A stretch of 21,844 bases of DNA from positions 23,696 to 45,539 of the forward strand of contig KN889912.1 in NCBI GenBank assembly GCA_000934455.1, written 5' to 3'. The position numbers and the translations under genes were made by a program. Below are positions 1-10,635 of this stretch, piece after piece (the stretch's first letter is position 1; each line of letters starts with the position of its first letter). A model generated the notes under the pieces. It was given only the letters and a program-made list of their open reading frames with translations. It did not search any database and was not told the DNA's origin. The stretch comes from Apostichopus parvimensis. Taxonomy: Eukaryota > Echinodermata > Holothuroidea > Aspidochirotida > Stichopodidae.

Positions 1-95
1 ATCCAACATCATCATCACACACATCCAACATCATCATCACACACATCCAACATCATCATCACACACATCCAACATCATCATCACACATATCCAAC
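1..95. repeat. 22-bp minisatellite, at least 4 copies, running off the window edge
   Basis: Head-to-tail copies of a 22-base unit (atccaacatc repeated as atcatcacacac) occupy 1-22, 23-44, 45-66 and 67-88 with almost no divergence, followed by a degenerate partial copy. Near-identity of the copies suggests a recent, probably length-variable array. It continues to the left, so the true copy number is unknown. Confidence 0.93.
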
Positions 96-609
96 GATAT
101 GGAACAGATTTGTGTTTCAGAGATGAATGTTAGCTTAACAAATTGAAAACTATAAAACCTTCTTCCAACCCCAATCACAACGTCAAGCAGATTTCACACA
201 TTATCTGTTACCGTAGAACAGTGCTTTAGATCGTTGCTCGTCCGGAGTTGTATTTAGCCCTAGATATAAATGTATTATTATTATAATTACAAACTGATGA
301 TGATTAGAACTCAAATGATGCAAGAAAATTCATTCTATCGCTGAAGAGAATAATGCAACATTCGATATATTTGCTTCACCACAAAGTCATGTGGTCTTTT
401 TAATAATACTGGTGAAGTTGTCTTCTCTTATGATGCTGGAATCTACCCTGGCAGTTAAATTATAAACCAGCAGCTTAAACTATATACTTATTGAGCCAAT
501 TTGAAGATGTTTCCTTCAAATGTGTCCTTAGTCTGTATCTACTTCTGTTAGACTGAAGTCTCTGTTCTATATATTAGCCTGCCATCCTAAGTAGTTGAAT
601 AGTACTCAC
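96..609 (-). other. Start of the intron after the second kringle exon; nothing else seen
   Basis: On the minus strand this follows the donor at 609-608 (GTGAGT). It is AT-rich with no open frame of note, no hydrophobic transmembrane-like exon and no recognisable repeat until the minisatellite at 1-95. The transmembrane and kinase exons expected next in a ROR gene are beyond the window. Confidence 0.7.
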
Positions 610-760
610 CACACTGAACCATTTCACACTGCTGTACCCGCTCCTCTGGATTCATTGTAAAGCACCACGGTTTGAGGAGACCACCCCCTGGATTCCGACA
701 GTAGTTATGACCCCCAGCTAACTCATGGTACGTGGATACCAGCAGGCTGTGCTCGTGAGG
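610..760 (-). CDS. ROR: ROR-like receptor exon: kringle domain, C-terminal part
   Basis: A 151-nt exon encoding 50 residues plus one base. It starts in phase 0 after an acceptor reading TGATCAG at 761-762 and ends phase 1 at a strong GTGAGT donor. It carries four of the six kringle cysteines (exon residues 21, 33, 45 and 50), within motifs typical of kringles: GGHNYCRNP, PWCFT and CEMVQC. These match the second half of the ROR1/ROR2 kringle closely by eye. It completes the domain begun in exon 2321-2227; the two exons together are 246 nt (82 codons), a phase 1-1 unit. Kringles are extracellular disulphide-bonded folds, placed just outside the membrane in ROR receptors. A plasminogen-type protease is excluded by the neighbouring ROR-type Fz and Ig exons. 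Confidence 0.95.
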
Positions 761-1580
761 CTGATCATAAACAAATGAAAAACATAAAAACAAAACTTTT
801 CATGATCAATTTCAGTTTACACTAGCTGATGTTTTTAAAGTATCTTTAAATAGGAATTTGCTATAGGAAAAGGTACAAACTCTGATAGCATAACAACAAG
901 ATGGAGGAAAATCATATCATTAACTTGCATTGATTTGCAGTTGTGCTCTTAACCTTAGGCCAGAAGGGAATTTCTTTCTGCAAACTTTTGTATCAAAGCA
1001 AATTGATCATCTTTCATATCATACCTCAACATCAATACTTTTCCATAACAACAGAAAGGAGGAAAATTATTTTTAATATTCTTATTAAATTCTGATACTG
1101 TAAACACAGGCTTTTTAAAAGATGAAGCTTAGAAGGAACCCTGTCAACATCATTCCACAGATGTTTCAAACTCTCCTCACAGTTTCTGCAAGGTAAATGT
1201 CTCCCTTGACTGCTGATGTTTCGCCTTCATGTTTCAGTGTAGCCAACCGACCAAGTGTATGTTTCAGCATTAAGCCTTCTGTAATTATTATGAGTTGCAT
1301 CTTTAGGAGGTCCTACTCATCATGACTCTACCAGGCAACTTTCTACGCTCATTTCAAGATCCATGAACACATAAAATATAACTGCTAAAGCCTTCTCAGC
1401 TGATGCCACCTGCTCGATAATTGACATGACCTGTTTACTATAATTTAAATAATGGCTAGGGGTGTGTTGCATTCAACTCATCAAAATACAGAAATGTTCT
1501 GCTGAGAAACCTTCCTGTTCTTCTTTTGACCTTAATAGCATCACCAAAAAATCAAAAACTGAATCTCAACATATATGTTT

Positions 1581-1892
1581 CAGGGATGTGCTCAGGAATA
1601 TTTGCGTGCCGGGCAGATTGTGCGGTAGTGTGATCCACACCCAGGGAGAGGGATCTCATGGGTGGGGTACCCCATCCCCACTGGACAAATTTGGCACATG
1701 AAGTATGCTTAGGTGGTGCTATTTTTCCTATTCTGTGCCATGTATTCTCCCAGATTTTGGTTATGGTAAAATTTGTTAAATTATCATCAAAAAAGTGCCG
1801 GGCGCAAATGTTTAAAATACTGTTTGTACTGGGCGGCATTCAGAACTGCTGAGCGCAGCCGCCTAGTGCCGCCCAGTGTGAGCACATCCCTG
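1581..1892. mobile_element. Probable hAT-like MITE with 14-bp perfect terminal inverted repeats
   Basis: The left end CAGGGATGTGCTCA (1581-1594) is the exact reverse complement of the right end TGAGCACATCCCTG (1879-1892), bounding 312 bp. Ends beginning CAGGG are typical of hAT transposons, which make 8-bp target duplications. Here the flanks (tatgttt on the left, tatgtta on the right) match at 6 of 7 positions, so the duplication is imperfect or only suggestive. The interior is GC-richer than the surroundings, includes GTGCCGGGC-like subterminal repeats near both ends, and has no transposase. It is therefore non-autonomous. Confidence 0.75.
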
Positions 1893-1999
1893 TATGTTAT
1901 CTGATTAACAGTTCAGCAATTTCTACTTCCTCCTAGAATTCAACACACTCATAAGACTAGAGCGAAGAGCCAGAGGTATAAGAACTGATCAGTGTAAAT

Positions 2000-2095
2000 A
2001 TTTGTGCGGCATGAGCCAAATTGGGTGGGGTCTGCCTGATTGGAACCGGATGGGGTGAGGGTGGGGTAACCCCCAGAAAAGTGATATACTCAGTA
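2000..2095. repeat. Possible degraded fragment related to the MITE interior
   Basis: This GC-rich stretch shares gcCAAATT next to GGGTGGGG and GGTGGGGTA-type blocks with the reverse complement of the MITE interior around 1660-1700. No terminal inverted repeats were found for it. The relationship is by eye only and may be chance similarity between G-rich segments. Confidence 0.3.
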
Positions 2096-2226
2096 GAGTA
2101 CCATATTCACTGGGCAAATTAATACTGATGAGGATAAACCAACAAATTTGTCCTCCCTATTACACCCATGAACATTCAAGCTTGCTGATAAGAATAGATT
2201 ACATTGTTTGCGTGAGTGGGTCATAC

Positions 2227-2321
2227 CTCTTGTTTATCCCAGGGCTGGCAGTCGTAGCCACCAATGGTTTTATTCACCTTCCCTCGGTAACTCTGTCCTA
2301 TATCTTTATAGCAGGTATCAT
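2227..2321 (-). CDS. ROR: ROR-like receptor exon: kringle domain, N-terminal part
   Basis: A 95-nt exon: two bases completing an Asp codon with the G left by the CRD exon, then 31 codons ending exactly at a codon boundary. Acceptor at 2322-2323 (AATGTTCAG) and donor GTATGA. It opens the kringle with DTCYKD, continues through SYRGKVNKT and ends its second conserved cysteine block with DCQPW, giving kringle cysteines 1 and 2 (exon residues 3 and 24). ROR1 has the same CYN...YRG...CQPW pattern. A possible N-glycosylation site is visible (NKT). Phase fits both the preceding Frizzled exon (3607-3186) and the following kringle exon (760-610), so all three are joined with confidence. Confidence 0.95.
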
Positions 2322-3185
2322 CTGAACATTAAAACAAAAATAATAACACAATAAATTAATAGTTACAGTGATAACAAGGTTAAGCAAATTAAATAAAGGA
2401 TATATGACACACACCACAAAAAAAAAAATGATACAAAAACATACCACACAAGTTTGTTAGTTTGTTTGTCTTTTTTAAGTTCCAGAGCAAGGAATTATCA
2501 GAGGGTCCATAAAAACTGATTAGGATCTAGTATATGGTGTAAATTGTTAGCCTTAAATAAGGGTGCAAGTTGGTAAAGTCCAGAAGTAGAAAGACACAGG
2601 AACATACAACCACAAGTAGCCTGTAAAATGTGTCATCTGACAACTCTTTTTCTTCCACAAGTAATTCCTTGATACTCACTACAAAGTATTCAAACCTGAA
2701 TGAAATTATGATTTGTGAGAACAGTGGTAGTTGGAATTTCCCACATTGGTATTGAGATCAACACAAGAAGCCAATGAAAACACAAGAAGCTAATGAAAAC
2801 ACTATTTAGCATAATGACGACTTGATGGCAAATTTTAATCACATGAAATACAATGTTTATATTGGACAATATAGAGCACAAAGATATCCTCGTGGGATCA
2901 AAAAATTCAGACTGGCTTTGACTGAATTATAGACTACATTTTCCTGACTATTAGACATGACCATATTAATCTTCTTCTTTAATTCTACTGTGCCACTTAT
3001 TTCAATCATTTAAGCTAAAGGCTCATCTAGGGTCTAAATAGTCAATCCAAGCAAATTGCAATAAGATTACAAAGAATAGATGCAGGATTTTATTAAAATC
3101 CAAATTTTAGACATAGGGTATCATCATTTAATAGACAATACTGTTTCTTTTGCTTGTACATCCAGAGACCAACGGGCCGGCCTAC
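2322..3185 (-). other. Intron between Frizzled domain Fz-B and kringle (864 nt)
   Basis: GT-AG intron with donor GTAGGC and acceptor TTCAG. AT-rich, with a short direct duplication near 2761-2800 (acacaagaagc...aatgaaaacac twice). No coding exon or transposon is recognised. Confidence 0.85.
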
Positions 3186-3607
3186 CTGTTATTTTTTCCA
3201 CCGTCGGTATGTCGACTCGCATACAGTTTTCACTGGCTCTGCTACCTGCGACTGGCAGATAGGAGCAATCTGGTAAGATGACCCTAGGGTGGAGTTTAGC
3301 TCGCTCATACTCGGTCTTACAAATGTCCATTTCTAATATCTCGCATTCATCCCGACATAGCTGTCTTCTCTGAGGGACTCCGTTGGGCAGCTTGTCGCAC
3401 TGAGGGAACGCGAAGAAACAGAGCGAAGGAATGGCGTAGTTTTGACACTCCTGAGTCAGATTATCGACGATAGCTAAAAATGCTGTCGTGAGTTGCTTTT
3501 CTAGCTCGCCCTGAGCTAGGAGACTGGTCATATAGATTGTGTTGTTCTTGAGGAAGTTAGCGCAGGTGCTTCCGAGATAGTTAAGACACATTCCTTCTTC
3601 GGATGGT
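3186..3607 (-). CDS. ROR: ROR-like receptor exon: Frizzled cysteine-rich domain, ROR type (Fz-B)
   Basis: A 422-nt exon: one base, 140 codons, one base. The acceptor is TACTTTTTCAG at 3608-3609. All ten CRD cysteines are present at exon residues 7, 15, 54, 63, 70, 84, 88, 96, 114 and 128. Motifs NNTIYMTSL, GELEKQLTTAF, IPSLCFFAFPQC and LCRDECEILE correspond closely to the ROR1/ROR2 CRD, which binds Wnt outside the cell. Sequons NNT and NLT could be glycosylated. An open frame continues upstream through the acceptor to a Met near 3837, but that part is intron: it has no CRD similarity and a good splice acceptor separates it. Followed in phase by the kringle exons and preceded by a 31-nt linker exon. 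This is the canonical ROR Frizzled domain, as opposed to Fz-A at 18076-17649. Confidence 0.97.
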
Positions 3608-4137
3608 CTGAAAAAGTACAAAGTGATAGATGTACGGCAAAAATGGAAAAATGGGTGAGGCACATTTAACTTGAGAGCATCATTGTAGTTTACTGAAATT
3701 ATAAGGCATTGACTGACTTTAGAATGCAACATTTGACCTACTGTAATAATCAATGGTTGAATATTTAAGCTCTCATGCAGTGCCTTATTACATTGCATTA
3801 CATTTTCATGAGCAGTCCTTATTATGAGATCTACCATCAGTTAATTGATACTGCTGCTCACTTAAATTAAACTTTGGCACCTAGAAATAAATACTTTTTT
3901 CAAGCTCCCCCCCCCCCCGGTATTACTTTCTCAAAATGAGTGGTCTAAAACATATGACCGAATATTTCAATATCACACCAAACCATCAAACACCCGACCA
4001 AGAAATAGATACTGCTAGCTCACTTGGCTTTTAAATTTACTGAACGTTGCAAGCAAACCTAAAGTACCCATGCAGAATACTGTAGCTATGACTCCAAAAA
4101 ATATTTGATCAAAAGAAAACCAAAACGCAGTACTTAC
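3608..4137 (-). other. Intron between microexon and Fz-B exon (530 nt)
   Basis: GT-AG intron with a GTAAGT donor. It contains a poly-C run around 3907-3918 and otherwise nothing recognisable. Confidence 0.85.
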
Positions 4138-4168
4138 ATGGCATTGTCACCAGTGGGAACACTTGCCC
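4138..4168 (-). CDS. ROR: 31-nt microexon: linker between Ig and Frizzled Fz-B
   Basis: Bounded by a long poly-T tract ending TTCTTCAG and a consensus GTAAGT donor. It begins with two bases that complete the codon left by the Ig exon (A+GG = Arg), has nine codons (ASVPTGDNA) and ends with two bases completed by the first base of the Fz-B exon (AT+A = Ile). The fit on both sides, plus its place where ROR proteins have a Pro/Ser-rich Ig-CRD spacer, supports it. Because 31 is not a multiple of three, skipping it shifts the frame; the Ig exon joined straight to Fz-B reaches a TGA after about 26 codons. Confidence 0.8.
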
Positions 4169-5142
4169 CTGAAGAAAAAAAAAAACAGAAGATTAAAATG
4201 GTTATAATTTAATGGGCAAGACAAAATCTGTTTTTAAGTGTAATTTACAAGAGTTTGCATTATGAAGAACTTGCAAATTAATTAGATGGGAGTAGGACGG
4301 AATCACTAGAGACAAATTGAACATATTAATTCTGAACAGTGAAGTTTGGAAGAAGAGTGAGTGAATGAGTCCACTAAAGGTGAGTGGATGCATTTAAGGT
4401 TGTCTTCCAAGGGGTACAGTTAAATAATGAGTTTGTTTAAAGAAAAGGCAGATTGAGTACTGTCCAAAATATATTACAGGAGAAAACAGAGTTCAAGGGA
4501 ACGTGATGGGTCAATTTTGATGGTAGCAGAGACAAACAGAGACATAATTACAGTCGGTTAAGTTTCCAACAGTTGAACATAAGGCTAGGATAGACTTGTT
4601 TGAAAATTTAAGACATGTAGTACAGGAACCTGATTGATCATAGAGCAAATTGAGTATAAATACAATTTAAATAAGTTAGAACCAGAACCTCAGAGAGTTC
4701 TCCAACATCCAGCATAGCAAGACTTCTTATATGGAATAGTCACATAGATTTACTACATGAAGCAATCTACATGTTCATTTAAAATGTATAACCCTTGTTT
4801 AATAGTGGGAAACACTAATATGAATCATTACTCCAGAACCTGTCAAGATTAATGGCACTTTTTCAACTGCAAAGTTTGTCAATATGACTTCTTTCTTTAT
4901 GTGTGGTCTCGATATTATCCCCCAAACTGCTTAAGTTTCTCTTGACTCAAATATATATATCTGTCTTTAATGAGGTGGTCAATGTCACAACCGGCTGGAA
5001 AACTTGCATCGACAGATTTTACAACTCAAAATCAAAATCAAAACTGAGTCTATGACAAAAATTAAAATTGAAATCTGACTTGAAAAAGAGCGACGTTTTA
5101 TTTCTTTGCTTATTTTTCCCAGGTTTCAATCTTCATACTTAC
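4169..5142 (-). other. Intron between Ig exon and microexon (974 nt)
   Basis: GT-AG intron with a GTAAGTATG donor. AT-rich. No coding sequence, transposon ends or tandem array were found. Confidence 0.85.
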
Positions 5143-5441
5143 TAAATTTTGCAAAGATGATACCACTTGTTGACCTTTCACCCGCTGAGTTACTGCCCTT
5201 ACATAGATAATAGCCGGTATCTATGGGATCCACATGACGGATCAAGAGACGAGATCCCCAGTCAAATGTCTTTGTGGACGTCCGCTTATCCATCCGGTCT
5301 GGCGTCATCTCCACTTCATTCTTGAACCATTTGTACTCTACTGTCGGATACCCGGTGATGCGACAGTGAAGGACCGCTTTGTCCCCCGATTGGAGCTTGG
5401 TGGCGTTGTTCATCTGCCTCTCTAATATGATATACTCACGG
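5143..5441 (-). CDS. ROR: ROR-like receptor exon: immunoglobulin I-set domain
   Basis: A 299-nt exon: one base, 99 codons, one base. Acceptor CTGATAG at 5442-5443 and donor GTAAGT. The Ig fold is clear: first cysteine at exon residue 26 (AVLHC), core Trp at 38 (YKWFKN), RLLIRHV strand E, and DTGYYLC with the second cysteine at 80. MNNAT before strand B and SGIIFAKF at the end match ROR1 (MNNIT and TGVLFVKF) particularly well, which identifies the family rather than a generic Ig protein. NAT is a possible glycosylation site. In ROR receptors this membrane-distal domain precedes the CRD, as here. The Met 20 bases upstream of the exon lies in the intron and is not a start codon. Confidence 0.95.
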
Positions 5442-6447
5442 CTATCAGGAACAAAGAACATAAACTAACATGGAATGGGGGTCTCTCTTCACTTTTTAGC
5501 TTCATCACATTTTTCATTTAACTTGAACATTATTTTATTCAGTTTGTATGGCTGCCCCAAACAAATAAAGTCCAATAATTTTTTTTTTCAATGTAGCTCT
5601 CCTTCTTATTTCCTATTCTGCTAGTATTACCCAACTGATATTCTGGATGTAAGCAAACTTGAACTATTTTGCTCTCAATTCAGTTCCTGGGAGGTAAGAA
5701 GGATGACCTCATAGGGTACTTGTATCAGCTTACCAAGTTAATTGATTGCTTAAATTGTGATTACTTCCCTAAGGTATATATATTCTGTTAATGCCAGAAA
5801 CTTGTTTTCAGTGTGTGAAGAAAGATAAAAGTATGTGTATAATGAATTTATGAGAAGCAAGGAACACCCTAGAGACTACTGTGGTAGTGAACTTGAGAAT
5901 AATGAAAGTATACATGTACAGGCTATATGTCTGTAGCTCTATTGGAAGTATACTGTACATATCAAAATACTGCACCTTTTTTCCCTTACATATGTTCATA
6001 TAAGAACTTGTAAGATCTTGCCAACAGCTCTTCTAGCTTCTACAAGTCAGCTGAATTCTATCAGTGCAAACAACTCTTCAATGCATGAAAAATATTGTTG
6101 CCAACCACACCTCCATCTGATTGTAACAAATCTGCCTCCTCCTCGATCCCCTCCTCCCCCCCCACCCCCTCCTCCCACCATCACCATTAATATCCATTTC
6201 TACTAATTTACATCTATACATGAAATGTTCTCACAGTATCCTGAGCATCTACCATCCAGTTACAATGAGCAATTGCCTCTAAACAGCAAAGAACTTAATT
6301 CAATTTTTATGTTGAATTCAGTTTGTTGTTCAGTTTCAGTTTGTTTGTTCAGTTTTTATGTTGATGATCATTCAAGAGTGTGAATTCCTTTATTATTTCA
6401 TACAATTTGCATGTAGACACCGGTATCTCATTTGCTAGCAAACTAGC

Positions 6448-6498
<51 letters not shown>

Positions 6499-6619
6499 TA
6501 GATAGATCAACCGATTGACTGACCAAATGACCTTTTTATATGTCCACTGCACAAACAAATGCATGGCATAAGTGCATAAAAGGGAAAAAGAAATCAATTT
6601 TAAAAAAATGTCTACTTAC
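5442..6619 (-). other. Intron between microexon and Ig exon (1178 nt)
   Basis: GT-AG intron with a GTAAGT donor. It holds the CAGA microsatellite at 6447-6507, a C-rich/CCTCC tract near 6137-6180 and an imperfect repeat of TTCAGTTTGTTTG-like words near 6315-6355. Open frames over the microsatellite (a Ser-Val-Cys-Leu repeat) and over the CCTCC tract (a proline run) are low-complexity artefacts. Confidence 0.85.
6447..6507. repeat. Compound tetranucleotide microsatellite (CAGA)13 then (TAGA)
   Basis: Thirteen uninterrupted CAGA units at 6447-6498, then about two GATA-type units. It lies roughly 110 nt inside the intron from the 5' splice site of the 31-nt exon 6650-6620, and is probably length-polymorphic. 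Confidence 0.95.
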
Positions 6620-6650
6620 TTTGGAAGGTTGAATCGACTAAAAGACGAAT
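6620..6650 (-). CDS. ROR: 31-nt microexon: linker preceding the Ig domain
   Basis: Flanked by a good acceptor (TTGATTTTCAG) and a consensus GTAAGT donor. It starts with two bases, holds nine codons (SSFSRFNLP) and ends with two bases that combine with the first base of the Ig exon to give Asn. Its length and phases (2 bases in, 2 bases out) are identical to the microexon at 4168-4138 that precedes Fz-B. Its first two bases also complete the Asp codon left by the G at the end of the Fz-A exon 17649, so Fz-A, this exon and the Ig exon can be read straight through. Supported by splice signals and phase only; the peptide has no family signature. Confidence 0.7.
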
Positions 6651-6998
6651 CTGAAAATCAAAGAAAGGTAAAAATAATAAATGCATTGAAGTGGACTACT
6701 GTAAATGGCAACATATTAGTTGAACAGGAATTATTAACATAGCAAAGGTTGCTATCACCAAATAGTTCTCTGTTTCAATTTGAAATCGGCATATATTTAT
6801 CATCCCAATGATGACCCCAGTGAGTTGCTAGATCTGTAGACCTGGTGATTACTGGTGGGAAACAAAAGGGGAGACTGGAAAAAAGGGGGGGGGGCTGAAA
6901 GAAGGAGAGGGATAGTTAAACCTGCTGCATGCTTTATCCCATTTCGTGTACCACAACTGGAAGGCTTATATTATCTTCCCATCCCACTTCCAAACCCC

Positions 6999-7046
6999 AC
7001 CCCTTTACCTACCCCTCCCCTACCACCCCTTTACCTACCCCTCCCC
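6999..7046. repeat. C-rich tandem duplication (22 identical bases, 26-bp period)
   Basis: The 22-base word beginning ACCCCTTTACCTACCCCT occurs at 6999-7020 and again at 7025-7046 without change. The surrounding 6990-7048 is almost pure pyrimidine plus A, so the complementary strand is G-rich and quadruplex-prone. Confidence 0.85.
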
Positions 7047-7892
7047 CAACAGCTGCAGAAGCAAATGCTCATCATCATGTACTCCACATACCCACAGGTT
7101 TTTGCATACTGCATGCAGTTTGACTCTGGCACCCAAGTCATTTAATCACCCTGCTGTATTCAAAGCAGTGAAATTCAACTCATCTTCTTCTAGCTCATTA
7201 TAATACGATCATCATTTACATGACATAATGATAATTTAGAAAGTTCCAGATTGCTTTTTCCTTTTTTCCTTTCTTTCTTTCTTCCATATGGAAGTTCTAT
7301 TCACCCTTAAGCTCTAGCATTTCATTAAAGATATGAAAACTCCCCCAGGGTGAGAGAAACAGCCGCATCATAAGAGACTTATCTTCCTCTGGTTTAGTCT
7401 CCTATTTTTACTAGATCAGAGATTGCATGCATCATACACATCATCATTCCCAAGGAGATTTCCTATAATCCAAAACAAATTCTTAACTATTGACTCTAGA
7501 GGAGAGACATCCACTCTTGGCAAATAAACCCATTTCCTTTCCCCGTGACATCTAATCTCACCGATTCATCCTTGTTAACATTTAAAGGTCATATTTCTAT
7601 AAAATACTTAAACTTTTACTGTGAGAAGCAGCCTGTCTTATTATATCTCTAAGGGAATTGAAATTAATAGTCTTGTAAAAGATGAAACACCTTTTTAAAG
7701 ATGTTTTTTTTCCATTTTTCCCTTCACTCCTTACATTTCCTCTTCTCCTTTCATTACTAAAACAATGCACAACATACAGTAGCTGAAATTATTGCAACAT
7801 ATATACCATTTTCACAAATGTAATTTTAGAATACTTTACATTAATGTTACATATTATGCAATACAATCGTAGCTTGTGTGTTTACCTTTTGA

Positions 7893-7924
7893 AATGCTGC
7901 TGCAAAAAAAAAAATAGCAGCATT
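7893..7924. repeat. Inverted repeat, 9-bp stem with A-rich loop
   Basis: AATGCTGCT (7893-7901) and AGCAGCATT (7916-7924) are exact reverse complements around an A-rich spacer. On the minus strand the spacer is a poly-T run ending GCAG, so it also resembles a splice acceptor. No function can be assigned. Confidence 0.7.
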
Positions 7925-7960
7925 CAAGCTTATTCAAAATATTAAGTTGACAAATCAAGT

Positions 7961-8160
7961 GATGCATTTATGTATGACACCATCAATGATGGGTGCTGTA
8001 TCAGAACTTGATGCATTTATGACACCATCAATTGGTGTTGCATATCAATTTCATTTATGACACCATCAATGGGTGCTGCATCAAGTGATGCATTTATGGC
8101 ACCATCAATGGTTGTTGCATCAAATGATGCATTTATGACACCATCAATGGGTGTTGAATC
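7961..8160. repeat. Minisatellite of about 39 bp, five diverged copies
   Basis: Five copies of a unit built from GATGCATTTATG, ACACCATCAATG and GGTGTTGCATCAA start near 7961, 8010, 8050, 8087 and 8125. The copies differ by substitutions and small indels, so the array is older than the one at 1-95. Each unit contains TGCAT and ATGCA words that can pair with each other. Confidence 0.88.
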
Positions 8161-8441
8161 AGGGTATCAAAAGCTGCAAGGCCCTGACCAATACCCAGGT
8201 GAACAGCAGGCTTCCACAGAAACAAAGAAATACTAATAATAAATAATTGTTTAATTATACTTTTTAACATGTTCTTAGTCCGAAAGTGACACAGGGAAAA
8301 TAAAGTGGAATGAAAACAAAAGTGAAAAACCCTGCATTATAACAATCAAAGCAATGAGGCCAGCAAAATCAAATCCATATCACTAAAATGAAAAAAAAAG
8401 GGAGAGCACAGGGTAGGGTTGGTAACAGGGGAGTTGGAGGA

Positions 8442-8462
8442 GGGGTGGGGAAGATGGGTGGG
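8442..8462 (+). other. Potential G-quadruplex
   Basis: Four runs of three or four G are separated by loops of 1, 5 and 1 bases, meeting the usual G3+N1-7 pattern. It lies within a G-rich stretch, 8400-8467. Formation and any role are unproven. Confidence 0.6.
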
Positions 8463-9639
8463 AGGAGTTCTGTTCTCAAAACAGCAAATCTATTGATAAC
8501 TAAGCTTCAAAAGTCAGGTAGTTTCTTCTTTTCAGAAAATTAAACAACAGCGAACAAAAGAAGTTAAATTTATGCATCAGATCAATACCCACATGGGAAA
8601 TAGAACTCCAGTAGACTTAACCCAGATACAAAGCATTATGAAGTATACTCTTGTTTAAAATTACAAATTTAATACCTACATTTAATATCTACAAGAATCT
8701 ATCATTTAATACCCTAATTGACATTCCATTCTGCCCCACTTTCATTACCCTCTTTTGTTAACTCTATTACCGTACTATATATATCACCTGACTGACGTTT
8801 TACAAATTTAAGTTAAATTTTCAAATAGCACAGAAACTTGAACAACGCTGCAAGCGAGCAGAAATACATGAAACCAATATCATCTACTTTCTACTTTTCC
8901 CCAAAAAGCTTGAACCTAAATTCTTTATCCATCCTCCAGGGAGGATTAAAGCTTGGGATCATTTCCTCTCTGTCAGAAATGTATTCACCCCATTTTCAAT
9001 TCATATCTCCTTCTTCTTTTTTTTTTCCTTCTTCTGTTTGTGGCTTTCTTCTCTTATACGCCTTGCATTTATGGCTTAGCATAATTGACTTGTAACCGAT
9101 GACAGGGTGAACTTAATTTTAATCTCAAAATAAAGTATCTTAAAACAATTCTATTGAAATGGCTTTAAAAATGACATGTTATTCTGATTCTATGATAACC
9201 TGTTTCCGTCCAGTTAAATTATGTATGCGAGCGTAATATATATAGCTTTCAACCTATTTTTGACGTATTTTGTCACTCTCACAGTTAATACAGATAACGA
9301 CGACTGATGTTGAGGTAGAAGTAAGTTATAACTGGAGCAGGAACCATGGTTCTTGCTTTGAAATGCATCAAATATGCAAAACTTTCAGCATTTAATGGTT
9401 CTGTATTTTTTCTTCATTTTTATATCTTTTAAAGATATTTCAATGTTTATTAAGTCTGTGTGATATTATTGCCTCCGATAATAATGACTGCTTCTGGAGA
9501 CATCCTGAAGATATGATCAGACCTCCCAAGAGTCTTAGCAACTTTCCTTATTAGATCGATAACCTACTTGTAGGCCACACTCATAAAATATTCATAAGTT
9601 CATAAGATCTAATCCAGCTATGTCATTACAATTGACCAC

Positions 9640-9980
9640 ATTTTCCCCTCTTCAATATATAATCAACAAGAGAGAGGACTCTACTCTTGTAGAGTTCTGC
9701 CAACTTTTTTTTTTTATTTTTTTTTTTTAACTCTTTAAGAACTTGTTTTATTTACAGCAGCCCCTTTTTGTAAACTGGTAAAGAGAGCTTCTTAGATCCT
9801 TTGTTGTAGCTTTTTGATAATTTTGATAACTTTTGTAACGCTTTTTATCGTTCATTATTATCTTAATCTCATAAACTTTTATATGTCCTAACCTGCATTT
9901 TTGATGTTCTGTATATTGTTATATTTTTATCCTATTTATAAATTTCTCTGTAAATTTATACTGGAATAAAGAAATGAAAC
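9640..9980 (+). repeat. Candidate retroelement-like remnant (T-rich tract and AATAAA tail)
   Basis: The segment contains a hairpin (ACTCTAC-TCTT-GTAGAGT, about 9678-9695), a T-rich tract at 9705-9728, and a 3' part ending TTTATACTGGAATAAAGAAATGAAAC-like at 9956-9980. The tail closely resembles the one at 12775-12805, which suggests two copies of a dispersed element's 3' end. There is no coding sequence. The family is not identified, and the outer limits are uncertain. Confidence 0.35.
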
Positions 9981-10596
9981 GACCAGTTTTGCATTGAATT
10001 TGCTGGTAATTTGGGCATTTTGCCAAATGGATATCTGCTATCCACAACAAGATGCATGAAATATTATTGTGAAGCTAGGGAGAAATTAATAAAAAAAAAT
10101 TGTCTTGTAACCAACTCAAGTATGGTCTCTATTTTTTTATGTGTCCAATTCATGCTTCTATGATGCGGTACAAATTTTCAAACAATAGATTTGTCATCAT
10201 AGGGGACAATCTTTGATTGTGCAGTTCCGTGTGCTAACTACTGCAGATATGTCTATCAGGTTTTTAGTTTGTGCCACCCTTAGAAGCTACCAAGCAATAT
10301 AATAGTCAGACATTTATATGATCAAAAGCCTCTTTAAAAATCCATTTGGCTACTCCTATTATAGCAAGGAACATAACAGCAACTATTTTCCCAAAAGTTT
10401 GAAGTAGGCCTTCATTGGTTTGCATAAATTTGCAAATAAAATCTTTTACTCAATTCAGTGACCGAGTCAGAATCATTTGTGCACACTTTCAATTCAGACA
10501 AAATATAATTTTTTTAGTAAAACATTGGGAATATTGGTGTGCAGGTAATGGGGCCATACAGGGAGGATGAAGGGATGCAATAATCTGCTTCTCATT

Positions 10597-10635
10597 AGGG
10601 GGGTGTCCACTAGGGTGTCCAATAGGGTGTCCAAT
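10597..10635. repeat. Short triplication, period about 12-13 bp
   Basis: Three near-identical copies of (A)TAGGGTGTCCA follow one another, the first modified to GGGGGTGTCCA. Confidence 0.8.

Larger units (their letters stand above)
761..2226 (-). other. Intron splitting the kringle domain (1466 nt)
   Basis: This GT-AG intron lies between the two kringle exons. It contains the MITE at 1581-1892, a possibly related GC-richer fragment at 2000-2095, and otherwise AT-rich sequence without a supported coding exon. Short open frames on either strand around 1460-1850 fall inside the MITE and are not genes. Confidence 0.85.

Noticed and set aside
1..95. Minisatellite at the left edge considered as a CRISPR array
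   Set aside because: The units are contiguous 22-bp repeats without unique spacers and the window is clearly eukaryotic.
3608..3837. Upstream extension of the Fz-B reading frame to a Met at 3837
   Set aside because: A good splice acceptor lies at 3608-3609 and the extension has no CRD similarity; the 31-nt exon 4168-4138 fits the phase instead.
6349..6597. Open frame with a Ser-Val-Cys-Leu repeat
   Set aside because: It is the translation of the CAGA microsatellite, not a protein.
7878..7912. 14-nt microexon between a poly-T/GCAG acceptor and a GTAAAC donor on the minus strand
   Set aside because: Its exit phase does not fit the following exon at 6650, and the acceptor is part of a simple inverted repeat around an A-run.
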